DNA of 48,603 bases from Psychrobacter okhotskensis. GTDB lineage: Bacteria; Pseudomonadota; Gammaproteobacteria; Pseudomonadales; Moraxellaceae. The notes under the pieces are model-generated. The model was not told the DNA's origin. It did not search any database and saw only the letters and a program-made list of their open reading frames with translations. Location of the stretch: contig NZ_JABRVQ010000027.1 of the NCBI RefSeq assembly GCF_013248965.1, positions 1-48,603 of the forward strand, read 5' to 3'. A program made the position numbers and the translations under genes. Shown here one piece after another: positions 7,283 through 15,262 of the stretch (its first letter is position 1; each line of letters begins with the position of its first letter).

Positions 7283-7418
7283 TCACAATCATTAGATTAG
7301 GGCTAACGATCAGTTAAGTACTCTTCTAGCGCATTACTATCATTTATTAATGATTAGCGCCTGTTTGCTTGGTTTTATCCTTAAATTTGGCAATAATACT
7401 GGCCTCAGTAAAGAACGC

Positions 7419-7583
7419 TTATGGTTTAATACTGCCACGGCTAACACCTGACCAGTCGGTGACTTCTGGAATGTCTGATAGATCAATGTCGTCATCATTA
7501 AGCGTTGCTAAATGCTCTAAATCTACTTGTTGCTTGGCCGTTAGTGGTGGTAGCTCGTCTATTTGATAGCTAACTTTGTTCAC
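7419..7583 (-). CDS. BrnA-like antitoxin, shortened (in-frame stop)
   Basis: GTG 7583 overlaps the end of the BrnT frame. The product (about 54 residues) contains LTAKQQVDLEHL and NDDDIDLSDIPEVTDW, the acidic D-x-DxSDIPE motif that marks BrnA-type antitoxins. It ends at SRGSIKP, just where the family normally continues into a ribbon-helix-helix DNA-binding domain. After the TAA the same frame stays open for 23 codons (AFFTEASIIAKFKDKTKQ...), so the stop may be a nonsense mutation or the protein may be naturally short. Without the DNA-binding part it could still bind toxin but probably not repress the operon. Confidence 0.6.
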   Translation of the reverse strand: MNKVSYQIDELPPLTAKQQVDLEHLATLNDDDIDLSDIPEVTDWSGVSRGSIKP

Positions 7584-7858
7584 ACTGGCTCCCTTTAATT
7601 TTTTTGACACGTCTAGCTGAGATAGATAATGCGTATAACCTCACCATTATCTATTTCTGTTTGCGTATGGGCTACCAATAGGACGGCGGTACCGTCTACT
7701 GTACCCAGCGCTTGCCACTGCTTTTCATCATTTTCATACCTGTCTTGCTGACGCAGGCATAAAAGGTCTAGAAAAACTCGGGCGGCTGCCTCAAATAATA
7801 AACGGTGCTTACGCTGATTGGTGTTTTTTTGTTCATCCCATTCAAATCTAATGCTTAT
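7570..7858 (-). pseudogene. BrnT-like ribonuclease toxin, broken by a 4-bp duplication
   Basis: The frame ISIRFEWDEQKNTNQRKH...RYENDEKQWQALG...LLVAHTQ...GEVIRII carries the BrnT signature (FEWDExKN, RKH, the VAHT strand and the GEVIRIISAR end). An ATCT tandem duplication (AGATAGAT, plus strand 7620-7627) shifts the frame at RII. Deleting one copy restores ISARRVKKIKG, the expected BrnT end. No ATG, GTG or TTG start lies between the preceding in-frame stop and the conserved start; only ATA or ATT are available next to the DinJ stop. Inactivation of the toxin while antitoxin genes persist is the common decay path of such loci. Confidence 0.75.
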
Positions 7859-8082
7859 CTGTTCTCTCTGTCAGTATGCTCTTTATAGATTAGCAATTCA
7901 TCTTGACTGACAGCTGATACTTTCTGGTATTCAAAAGATAGCGGTACTTGATTGGTTTGCGCCACTTGGGTCAAGAACAATTTAATCGCTTGAGACGGCG
8001 TTAGACCATAGCTTTCAAACACGGCAAAAGCATTTTCTTTTAGCTCTTGATCGAGCCTGATATTATAATTAGTTGTCGTCAT
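7855..8082 (-). CDS. RelB/DinJ family antitoxin
   Basis: A 75-residue antitoxin with the N-terminal ribbon-helix-helix strand TNYNIRLDQELKENAFAVF and the conserved SYGLTPSQAIKLFLTQV helix of RelB/DinJ proteins, which bind operator DNA and neutralise a RelE/YafQ-type toxin. The usual YafQ partner is missing: the gene that overlaps its stop is BrnT-like. The pairing is therefore unusual and may be a fused or exchanged locus. AT-rich palindromic sequence upstream (8100-8135) is the likely operator. Confidence 0.88.
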   Translation of the reverse strand: MTTTNYNIRLDQELKENAFAVFESYGLTPSQAIKLFLTQVAQTNQVPLSFEYQKVSAVSQDELLIYKEHTDRENR

Positions 8083-8165
8083 GGCATTACAAATGGCTTA
8101 TCTGTGTACATATAATATAAACCATTTGTATAGACAGTACCAGATTAATCACTCTTTTTTCTTTG

Positions 8166-9122
8166 CTATGATTTTTGCTTAGGGAACGTATAACCTACCG
8201 CCAGCAAATGCTTTTTATGGGTCTTTAAAAAAGCTTCATCTCTTAATTGAGTGTGTAACCAGCTGATCACTTCTTGGGTACTTTTTCCTGAAGGCGCATA
8301 GCTACCAAATGGGGCATAGTTAGCCAATAGAGGCGCAAAACGGTCGATCTGTTTGACGGTTAAGGATGGTATATCTCTATTCTCATTATTCTGATTTAAG
8401 TCCTCCAGACTTTTTTTCTTGGTGGGCTTAGCTTTGACATTAAATTTTAGTCCTGTGACGGTACGACCACGTTTAACGTTTTCATAGGTGATTTTAATAT
8501 CTGACTTTTCTGTTATTTCTTCAACGCTTGGGTTGATGACTCGACTTTTTAGGTTGTTAATACGTTCGTAAGATTTAGAAAGAGCTAGCTCCTCTCTAAT
8601 TTCTTCAAGTGACATTGTCCACGAGCTCATTGCCTCATGTTTTTTGGCCAGATGGTATATATCTATTGAATATTCACCCTTCAGTTTAAGTACATCTTCT
8701 TTTTTATATTTAGTGAATGGATTATTTTCATCAAAAACCTTCAACATCAGTAGCACTTCATCTGTAAAACATAGAGACACATAGCCATCTTCATATATTG
8801 ATCTGATGACCCACTGTACATTGACACGGCTACCGCGTTCATTTCTATAGCTAAAAAATCGCCTCATCATCGTTTCACTAGCATCTTTTAATTGAGTATA
8901 AGCAGAATCCACTTGAATGTTGCAAGCCTCTGCAAATGCTTTCGCGGTTATCTCTATAGTGTCTTTTTCAGTGGCATCTATCAAACGCACTACTGAACTA
9001 GCAAGCAACAGCAACCGTTTTTCATCAAGTGTCATTTCATAAAACGCTTGTAGAATACGATTTTGCATAACAACCCAATTTGCAGGGTATTTCTTCTCAT
9101 ATAAACCAACTTGGTTAGTCAT
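8166..9122 (-). CDS. repM: Rep_3 family replication initiator (RepM-like)
   Basis: A 318-residue initiator. It has two winged-helix domains: residues about 1-130 with NRILQAFYEMTLDEKRLLLLASSVV, and about 150-230 with LKLKGEYSIDIYHLAKKHE. The basic segment NVKAKPTKKK and a C-terminal extension follow. It would bind the 21-bp iterons just upstream (9141-9247) and open the origin. Such initiators are the standard replication proteins of Acinetobacter, Moraxella and Psychrobacter plasmids, which supports the host assignment. ATG 9122 lies about 20 bp from the first degenerate iteron, so Rep binding should also repress the gene. Confidence 0.93.
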   Translation of the reverse strand: MTNQVGLYEKKYPANWVVMQNRILQAFYEMTLDEKRLLLLASSVVRLIDATEKDTIEITAKAFAEACNIQVDSAYTQLKDASETMMRRFFSYRNERGSRVNVQWVIRSIYEDGYVSLCFTDEVLLMLKVFDENNPFTKYKKEDVLKLKGEYSIDIYHLAKKHEAMSSWTMSLEEIREELALSKSYERINNLKSRVINPSVEEITEKSDIKITYENVKRGRTVTGLKFNVKAKPTKKKSLEDLNQNNENRDIPSLTVKQIDRFAPLLANYAPFGSYAPSGKSTQEVISWLHTQLRDEAFLKTHKKHLLAVGYTFPKQKS

Positions 9123-9140
9123 ATCTACGCCTTAATGCTC

Positions 9141-9350
9141 AAATCTATCTAATTGTAGCATAATACCTGCTGATTGTAGCTTTTAACCTAGCTGATTGTA
9201 GCATTAACCTAGCTGATTGTAGCATTAACCTAGCTGATTGTAGCTTTATAGATCTTGAAGCCCTTAATTGGTAAGGTCTGAGAGCGTCCTAAAAGTCTTT
9301 AAAAGTCTTTAAAAGTAAAAAATATGTTTTTATATTAAATAATAGGAAAA
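9141..9350. other. Origin of replication (oriV): iterons, phased repeats and AT-rich tract
   Basis: Four 21-bp iterons of the form AACCTAGCTGATTGTAGCAT (the first and last vary) occupy about 9163-9247, preceded by a degenerate fifth copy (9141-9162). Next come AAAAGTCTTT direct repeats at 10-bp spacing (9291-9316) and a run of A/T bases (9311-9350) suited to strand opening. The order initiator gene - iterons - AT-rich region is that of an iteron-controlled theta origin. I found no perfect DnaA box. Confidence 0.88.
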
Positions 9351-9448
9351 AAGCTCAAGAACTGACGGATTTGAGATGATAATATGAGCGACCAATCACT
9401 TATAAAACTTATCAGTAGCTCAGAATGCAATTGTCCATTTACTTGATG

Positions 9449-9616
9449 TTAATCCTCGTTCACATAGTTCGGATCAAGCTTGGATCTTTGAAAATCTTCA
9501 AAAGCATGGTCAAAGATATTTTGAATATCTTCGTCTGTCATTCTGGACAACCCTGTTTTCACATTCTCAATATCAGTCTCATTTTTTGTAGATAGTTTGT
9601 CTTCATTTTCAGTAGC
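9449..9616 (-). CDS. Small acidic hypothetical protein
   Basis: From ATG 9616 (MATENEDKLS) the product has about 55 residues and is strongly acidic and hydrophilic (ENVKTGLSRMTDEDIQNIFD ... LDPNYVNED). An upstream in-frame start would add MFTDVSI. There is no membrane segment and I recognise no family. It lies between oriV and the mobilisation genes and is read toward the origin. It could be a regulatory or accessory plasmid protein. Confidence 0.5.
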   Translation of the reverse strand, partial: ATENEDKLSTKNETDIENVKTGLSRMTDEDIQNIFDHAFEDFQRSKLDPNYVNED

Positions 9617-9817
9617 CATTATCGACACATCTGTAAACACTTATCAAACCGTTGCTAAAAAGCCTAGAAACCACTCTTATATACGTTTTACGCTCTGTCC
9701 GATACGATGGTAGCTAAAGCTATTCTAAAACGCTTAAAACAGCCGATAACCGTCTCCTAACCTTTCGCTAATTAGTAGACGATCCAGCTGTACCTTCAAT
9801 TAGGCGATTTCGAGTAG

Positions 9818-10159
9818 CTACTGTGATGATGAATAAATATCAAGCAATGAACCGTGGTCACTGTCCTGACTGTTTTTAGGTGGTGTAAAGCTGCTTGGTA
9901 CCACCTCAGCTTTACTTTGTATTTTATTGGCAATTGCTTTCAAAAATTCACGGTGCTTTTTCAAACGAGCATATTTTTCATTATCGTGTGCGTCTAAAAA
10001 AATAGCTTGCAGTTCATGATTATCATCATCGTCTAATGCGTTGGCCAACCACTCCCCCAATATTTTATGTGCTTCAAGCCTGTCCTGATCAATCTCTTTT
10101 TTAAGAGCCTGTAATTGCTTAATCTTATTTGCGAATAAATCATCTGATATTACTGACAT
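9818..10159 (-). CDS. Hypothetical protein, possible relaxosome accessory factor
   Basis: A 113-residue, helix-rich, charged protein (MSVISDDLFANKIKQLQALKKEIDQDRLEAHKIL ... KYARLKKHREFLKAIANKI). It is encoded divergently from mobA across the candidate oriT. A purine-rich ribosome binding site (AGGATGAGG) precedes the start. In many small mobilisable plasmids a short helical DNA-binding protein (MobC/MobS type) sits exactly here and helps the relaxase open oriT. The sequence alone does not prove this. Coiled-coil character is visible in the first 50 residues. Confidence 0.6.
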   Translation of the reverse strand: MSVISDDLFANKIKQLQALKKEIDQDRLEAHKILGEWLANALDDDDNHELQAIFLDAHDNEKYARLKKHREFLKAIANKIQSKAEVVPSSFTPPKNSQDSDHGSLLDIYSSSQ

Positions 10160-10280
10160 TACCTCATCCTTTTTTTAGCCAACTATGATAGAGTTGATCC
10201 TAGCAGTACATACATAGGTATGCAAGGTAGTAAAATACACAAGACCACATCTTTTCGTGGGCGCAGTAGTATTTTAACCC

Positions 10281-10380
10281 TCTGTTAAGAGCGAACTTAG
10301 GAGTTTATGTAAAAAAGACCCACAAGGGGTACTGTTTTTTTACATAAACTCCGTCGTTCGGCAGGGGGCGAACCCCCTAC
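10281..10380 (+). other. Candidate origin of transfer (oriT)
   Basis: Directly upstream of mobA lies TTAAGAGCGAACTTA (10285-10299), similar to the TAAGTGCGCCCT nick region of MOBQ plasmids. A 17-bp perfect inverted repeat follows, GGAGTTTATGTAAAAAA (10300-10316) with its complement at 10336-10352. A GGGGG-cgaa-CCCCC hairpin lies at 10364-10377. Location, hairpins and nick-like sequence agree with an oriT recognised by the adjacent relaxase. The inverted repeat may also affect mobA translation. Confidence 0.6.
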
Positions 10381-10421
10381 AACCCCCAAAAAATCATCTC
10401 TCAATATTGGGTTTTTTTGCT

Positions 10422-13070
10422 ATGAATAATAAAGGATTTCATCTATCGGTTAGCGCTGTTAGTAAGGCGAAAAATCATAGCGTGGTGGCAAAGTCGGCTT
10501 ATAATTCTGGCTCAAAACTGGTTGATGAACAGTCAGGAGTCGTCCACGATTACACCAGTAAAGCTAAAGACAAAATCTTAAATTTAGTGGACAGTGATGG
10601 TACTAAATACACGCAAGTTGTTGAGAAAAATGTGGTGCATACGGCGTTGTTAACGCCAACTATTGCTGGGGATCTAGCAGTGACACGTGAGGGTTTCTGG
10701 AATGATATTGAACGCATTGAGACTCGTAAAAACGCGCAATTGGGTACTGAGATTGATGTGATGTTTCCTGATGGGATCACCGCGGATCAGCGTATAGTTC
10801 TGGTCGAGCGCTACGCTCAAACCTTATCTGATCGCTATAACGTGCTTGTCGATGTGGCCATTCATCGGCCCCACAGTCACGAGAAACATGTGGGGGAGGT
10901 TGAAGTGGTTGAGCTGACCAGTCGTAACTTTCATGCCCATATTTTACTCTCAAGCCGTGAGATAGTAGCGGATGTTGAGGGTTATGCTTTATCAGCACGC
11001 AAGAATTGGTTGCAGTGGTCAACGGAGGAGCGGTTATCTAAGGGGTTAAACGGACGCGGCGATGAGCTTAAATATCAACGCACCCTTTGGGCGGATATGG
11101 CCAATGAGCTACTGCCTAAGAATAAAACCATTAGTGAGAAATCCTACCGTGAGCTGGGCATCAATCGTTTACCAAAAATGAAACTGGGTAAATCACTATA
11201 TAAGGATATTCTCAAAGGCAATCGTTCAGTGATTCACGAGTACAACGAGACGATTGATGAGATCAATGCTTACATTGAAAAAAATGGTTTAGTAATTGAG
11301 TACGACGACAAGGGACGTATTGACCTAGAAAGCAATGAACAAGAGGTTAACGGCGTCACAATACATTATAAAAAGCGTAAACCCTTTGCGCGAATTGAGC
11401 TCAGTAATATCCGCTTTGTAGATCCTGCCGCTGAACTTGAACCCGCTATCCCTAAAAGTAACAGTCAGACGCATAGTGATGCGGCCAATGATCACGTACT
11501 TGATGAGCTTTTAGCAATCTCAGCCGACTTTGTGAGTCAAAAAAAGATGGTACGCAGCGCCTTATTTTCAACCATTGATGCGCTGCATGAAGAGTTAGCG
11601 CACCAGTCTAAACAGATTATTACCATTGATAAAAACATTAAGAGTACCCAGCGGTTCACCGAGGAGGTGGGACAGGATTTTAGTGACCCCCGCCAAAAAA
11701 TGATTGAGCTTGCTAGGCAGATAAGCACAAAAGAGCAAAGTGAGGCACTAAAGGCGGCTTTAGCGTTGGTTGAGGAGTTTAGACAAGATGATACCCTACA
11801 AACAGGCCGCGCTGTTAGCCGTCTTGAAGAGCAGCTGTCACAGATTGATAAAACGGTGCTGAACAATAAAACGGTTTTAAAAAAGCTGATCCCGCTTAAT
11901 AATGAAGTCATTGCTGACTACAAAGGGTTGAAGGCCACGCTAAAACCCTTTGCCGCAAAGCTGAATAAACTGGCGACTGGCTTTAAAGCTCTTGATGAGA
12001 TTGATATTGAAAAATCCGACTTATCCTTACAGTGGGATCAAGCGTTTTCGGATCTACAAGATATAGACGTCACCAATAACATGGACACTTATCATAAGTT
12101 TGCCGCATTTGCAGATCTGGATGTTGAGCGCTTTAAATATCTTCAAAAAGAGCGTGAGGTGCTCAGTACGTTAAAAGCGGTAGAGATAAACGCGGATGCT
12201 GATACTCGTTTGACGGCATTGGCCGCTGATGTTAAAGCGTTTAAGACCACCAATAATGAAGACATCAAACAGTTAAAGCAGCAAATTAATACCAGTAAAA
12301 AGACTTATCAGCGCTTATCACCGTTTTATGAGCAGCGTATCGCCTTACTGGATCAAAGTGAGGCGGTGATCGTGCAAGATGATGATTTATACGATGAAAT
12401 CATAAGTACCAAGACTACTCAGTTGAATGCAGATCGGCTTGAGGACTGGCGCAGCCGTACTATGGCGCTGCAATATCAGCTCAACAAAGCGCATGAGCAA
12501 GCAAAGCTTAAGAAAGAGGCTGAGCGCGCACGAGAGGAGGCTTTGATCAGGCGGCGAGAAACCTTAAAACAGAGGCGGCAGCAGGCATCTCTTAAGCGTC
12601 AGCGAATCAATGAGACCAAAGCATATCGAGATCGATTTGACAATTTAGTGGTACGGGTGCGTAACCGCGTTAATACCCTTGATTTTAAGGCCGTTGATGC
12701 ACCGATCGAAGTGATCAACGCGGCTGAGGCGGTTGCCGCACAAGCATTTATATTCACTACTCTAAAACACACTGACAGCTTTACGACACTACAAAAAAGT
12801 TTACGAGACACCGATGCCAAAAAAATTGCAACGCAGGTGCAGAAGACAGCAACGACGCTATGGCAACAGCTTGAGCGCTTGCCTGACAATCAAGATAAGG
12901 TCGAGGTGTTAACGAAAATCAATGAGCGCTTTGAGCACGTTCCTGCTATCACCATAGATGGGGCAACGCTCACACAAACTGTGACAGATCACCTGCAAAA
13001 AACGAAGAACGCCATCCAAGCGCATGAACAAGCACAAACACGCCGCTACTCCTCACCACGCCCATTTTAG
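10422..13070 (+). CDS. mobA: MobA/MobL relaxase (MOBQ type)
   Basis: An 882-residue relaxase that nicks oriT and leads the transferred strand during mobilisation. The N-terminal domain (about 1-200) begins with FHLSVSAVSKAKNHSVVAKSAYNSGSKL (motif I with Tyr). It ends in the histidine motif RNFHAHILLSSR, the metal site of the MobA/MobL family. From about residue 330 to the end the protein is a long charged helical region with coiled-coil character and RRRETLKQRRQQ-type basic stretches; I see no primase domain. ATG 10422 is the family start; a TTG at 10407 in the same frame is less likely. The gene overlaps the region of the next mobilisation gene. The plasmid has no type IV secretion genes, so it depends on a helper. 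Confidence 0.92.
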   Translation: MNNKGFHLSVSAVSKAKNHSVVAKSAYNSGSKLVDEQSGVVHDYTSKAKDKILNLVDSDGTKYTQVVEKNVVHTALLTPTIAGDLAVTREGFWNDIERIETRKNAQLGTEIDVMFPDGITADQRIVLVERYAQTLSDRYNVLVDVAIHRPHSHEKHVGEVEVVELTSRNFHAHILLSSREIVADVEGYALSARKNWLQWSTEERLSKGLNGRGDELKYQRTLWADMANELLPKNKTISEKSYRELGINRLPKMKLGKSLYKDILKGNRSVIHEYNETIDEINAYIEKNGLVIEYDDKGRIDLESNEQEVNGVTIHYKKRKPFARIELSNIRFVDPAAELEPAIPKSNSQTHSDAANDHVLDELLAISADFVSQKKMVRSALFSTIDALHEELAHQSKQIITIDKNIKSTQRFTEEVGQDFSDPRQKMIELARQISTKEQSEALKAALALVEEFRQDDTLQTGRAVSRLEEQLSQIDKTVLNNKTVLKKLIPLNNEVIADYKGLKATLKPFAAKLNKLATGFKALDEIDIEKSDLSLQWDQAFSDLQDIDVTNNMDTYHKFAAFADLDVERFKYLQKEREVLSTLKAVEINADADTRLTALAADVKAFKTTNNEDIKQLKQQINTSKKTYQRLSPFYEQRIALLDQSEAVIVQDDDLYDEIISTKTTQLNADRLEDWRSRTMALQYQLNKAHEQAKLKKEAERAREEALIRRRETLKQRRQQASLKRQRINETKAYRDRFDNLVVRVRNRVNTLDFKAVDAPIEVINAAEAVAAQAFIFTTLKHTDSFTTLQKSLRDTDAKKIATQVQKTATTLWQQLERLPDNQDKVEVLTKINERFEHVPAITIDGATLTQTVTDHLQKTKNAIQAHEQAQTRRYSSPRPF

Positions 13071-13095
13071 GCGGCATTATAATAATGAGTACCCC

Positions 13096-14052
13096 ATGAA
13101 TAAAGACAATAGCAATGAGCAAGACATACACGATCAACTTGTTAACCTAGTGACTTCATTGACTCCGGTCATTGGGGCCTTGCGTGAGCTGATTAAGCGA
13201 GCCGATGATGCGGTAGCGAGGCGGCTTGAGCGTTCGCTTAGCGGTATTGATAGCAAGGTGAATGAGGTGTCTTCTGCCATTGAAGAATTAGGTAGTAGCG
13301 CAAGCACGACTTCGCAGGCATTGAGTCAGTATCAAGAACTCGTGTTAAAGCAGCTACAAGCGGCAGTGACTGCTTTTACTGACAATGAGATGCCGCGTCG
13401 TTATGATGACAAAATAGCAGGCATCATCACCGATATGAAACAGCAGATTGATACGGCTGTAGAGTCGATCGTTACTGCTAAAAACGACAGCATAGAGGTA
13501 CAAATCAGTACCATGCAAGCGGTGGCTGATAAACTTAGCGCAAGCGCTGACAATCTAGCCCTATTCACCAATCAGTACCAAGCTGGTCATAAGCAGATTA
13601 TTGAAGATATTGAGACCTTTGAGACCACCACCAAAACGCGGATTGAGCAGGTCGAGGCTAGAGCTAGTAAAGACTTGGACAAAATTCATAAGTCCATTGA
13701 GACTATGAGTATTAAAAGGATTGCAGCCGCTGTCGCAGCGGGTACGATGGCTGTGATAATAAGTTTGGTGGCCCTGGTATTTTGGTATGTGCCAAGCTTT
13801 GATGAGATTGCAGAGATGAAATACCAGCAAGCAGAGCTACAGCGCGGCATCGATGAGCTTGAAACGGGTTGGAAACAGGCCTTTAATAATGCTCAAAGTG
13901 CGCAGTTTATTTTGGCTTGTGATGTTAATAAAGAGCAGCCTGATGCAATCAGCTGGTGCGTTAGAGCAGACAGTAAGAGTGTTTTGAGAGATGAGAGAGG
14001 CTTTGTTTATTATAAAATAGCTGGGGTGCCGCGTGCAGAGCCGACTGAGTAA
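13096..14052 (+). CDS. MobB-like membrane mobilisation protein
   Basis: A 318-residue protein beginning MNKDNSNEQDIHDQL. Residues 1-205 are helical with repeated heptad patterns (coiled coil). One strong transmembrane helix follows (about 217-240, IAAAVAAGTMAVIISLVALVFW), then a second coiled stretch and a small C-terminal domain with two Cys (ACDVNKEQPDAISWC). It starts 25 bp after mobA and is surely co-transcribed. Comparable membrane proteins downstream of mobA are thought to link the relaxosome with the mating machinery. ATG 13096 is preferred over an upstream start inside mobA. Confidence 0.65.
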   Translation: MNKDNSNEQDIHDQLVNLVTSLTPVIGALRELIKRADDAVARRLERSLSGIDSKVNEVSSAIEELGSSASTTSQALSQYQELVLKQLQAAVTAFTDNEMPRRYDDKIAGIITDMKQQIDTAVESIVTAKNDSIEVQISTMQAVADKLSASADNLALFTNQYQAGHKQIIEDIETFETTTKTRIEQVEARASKDLDKIHKSIETMSIKRIAAAVAAGTMAVIISLVALVFWYVPSFDEIAEMKYQQAELQRGIDELETGWKQAFNNAQSAQFILACDVNKEQPDAISWCVRADSKSVLRDERGFVYYKIAGVPRAEPTE

Positions 14053-14155
14053 AGACGTATGGTAATAGTGAGCTATATTGCCCAAAAGTGCGTCTTCTAA
14101 AACATATAAGACTGAAAAAAGGCTTGTTTGATTGTCGTTATCTTTGTCTATATTA

Positions 14156-14187
14156 AAAAGCCAGATAATGACACTTTATCTGGCTTT
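14156..14187. terminator. Terminator between mobilisation operon and leftward genes
   Basis: AAAGCCAGATAA and TTATCTGGCTTT form a perfect 12-bp stem. It sits between convergent genes and can serve both. Confidence 0.88.
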
Positions 14188-14240
14188 AAGGGTTATTGTT
14201 TCTTGTTAAACAAGAAGTCTGTAAATATAAGCTAAAGTGA

Positions 14241-14516
14241 CTAGGCTGCTTGGTCAGTATGAGCTGTGACCAACTCTATAAAGGCGGTTTCAAGGGTGCT
14301 TAACGTATAATCATCAATCATAAGACCGTCATCTAGCTGTCGTTGCACCCAGACATAAATCGCTTCATCATTATAAAGGATAGCGTCAACACCAAGTAAT
14401 GATGCCAGTTGTACGCCCTGCTGTATTTGTAAGCTGAATAACAGCTGAGAGGCTAAAGCTTTAGTCTGTTCACTAAACCATGTGCAGCTGTTGAGCCGCG
14501 ATAAATTAGTGTTCAT
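14241..14516 (-). CDS. Hypothetical protein (91 aa)
   Basis: A 91-residue, mostly helical, soluble protein (MNTNLSRLNSCTWFSEQTKAL ... DDGLMIDDYTLSTLETAFIELVTAHTDQ) preceded by AGGAGAAT, a good ribosome binding site. No motif is recognised. It lies downstream of an HTH regulator on the same strand. Two operator-like palindromes (TGACCTnCTAnAGGTCa) lie in the gap between them, so it is probably controlled by that regulator or by an unlinked factor. Confidence 0.65.
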   Translation of the reverse strand: MNTNLSRLNSCTWFSEQTKALASQLLFSLQIQQGVQLASLLGVDAILYNDEAIYVWVQRQLDDGLMIDDYTLSTLETAFIELVTAHTDQAA

Positions 14517-14559
14517 AGATATTCTCCTATAGATTATTGTATGTAAATAATGGATAAAA

Positions 14560-14629
14560 TGACCTACTACAGGTCAAATTATACCTATATTTTAATCTAT
14601 TGCAAGAGAAAATGACCTTCTAAAGGTCT
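14560..14629. promoter_or_regulatory. Pair of related palindromic operators
   Basis: TGACCTACTACAGGTCA (14560-14576) and TGACCTTCTAAAGGTCT (14613-14629) share the form TGACCT-n5-AGGTCA and are 53 bp apart, centre to centre, about five helical turns. They precede the 91-residue gene. The second, followed by T-rich sequence on one side, could also terminate the HTH gene. Confidence 0.65.
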
Positions 14630-14672
14630 TTTTATGCGTCTAAAGGTGATAATGTCTTATGAGCGAGGGTGT

Positions 14673-14897
14673 TCACTCAGGCGTTTCACTGCTGTCCTCA
14701 TTTATAATTTCATATAAATCACCAACATTGATTCTAAGATACGTGCATAAAGACTCGATGACATCTAGATCAACTCGGGTGGCTTCTTCATGATACATGC
14801 GAGTAATGGTGCCACGATTGATACCAGTATCTCTTGCGACATCGGCAATTTTAAGGCGTCTTTCGCCCATAATGGTCGATAAGTGACACTTCACCAT
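14673..14897 (-). CDS. Small Cro/C1-type HTH transcriptional regulator
   Basis: A 74-residue protein that is almost entirely a Cro/C1 helix-turn-helix: LKIADVARDTGINRGTITRMYHEE covers the two DNA-binding helices, followed by LDVIESLCTYLRINVGDLYEI. Proteins of this size commonly repress plasmid genes. Its own upstream region contains two CACCAATC copies (minus strand, about 14917-14940) downstream of a TATAAT (about 14944-14949), consistent with autoregulation. A ribosome binding site GAGGAAA precedes ATG 14897. Confidence 0.85.
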   Translation of the reverse strand: MVKCHLSTIMGERRLKIADVARDTGINRGTITRMYHEEATRVDLDVIESLCTYLRINVGDLYEIINEDSSETPE

Positions 14898-15152
14898 AGT
14901 GGTTTCCTCATTAACGATTGGTGGTTTTTGATTGGTGAGCGGATTATAACGAATATGAGCGGCTAAAGTATTCCTTTTAGTAGCTCAAATTGATATCCAA
15001 TAGCGGCAATTTACCTAGTAGTAGGCAGTTTATTATGCTGTCTTTGATACAGGACGTCTATCATGATGGATATGCGCTAGTTAGAAAAGGCGATGCTATT
15101 TTTACTATGAAGTATTGCTATTAGTAGTGATGTGACGTACATTTTTAGTTAT
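14898..15152. other. Intergenic region upstream of the partition array
   Basis: It contains the divergent promoter region of the HTH gene and otherwise AT-rich sequence. I see no open frame with recognisable content up to the ACTTATAT array. Confidence 0.4.
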
Positions 15153-15228
15153 ACTTATATACTTATATACTTATATACTTATATACTTATATACTTATAT
15201 ACTTATATACTTATATACTTATATACTT
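15153..15228 (+). repeat. ACTTATAT array upstream of parFG (centromere/operator)
   Basis: Ten ACTT tetramers occur at exact 8-bp steps (15153 to 15225), each followed by ATAT. The array ends 35 bp before the parA start. ParG of plasmid TP228 binds tetramer boxes (ACTC and variants) separated by 4-bp AT-rich spacers, both as centromere (parH) and as operator of parFG. This array has the same architecture with ACTT, so it is the likely partition site and promoter control of the operon. Confidence 0.8.
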
Positions 15229-15262
15229 ATATATTCAATGCATGCTACAGGGATCTGTATTT

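Noticed and set aside
9141..9247. Iterons as further members of the ACTC array family
   Set aside because: Unit is 21 bp with a different core (GCTGATTGTAGC) and lies upstream of the Rep_3 gene; it is an origin iteron set.
10777..11022. Minus-strand frame inside mobA
   Set aside because: Shadow of the relaxase coding sequence.
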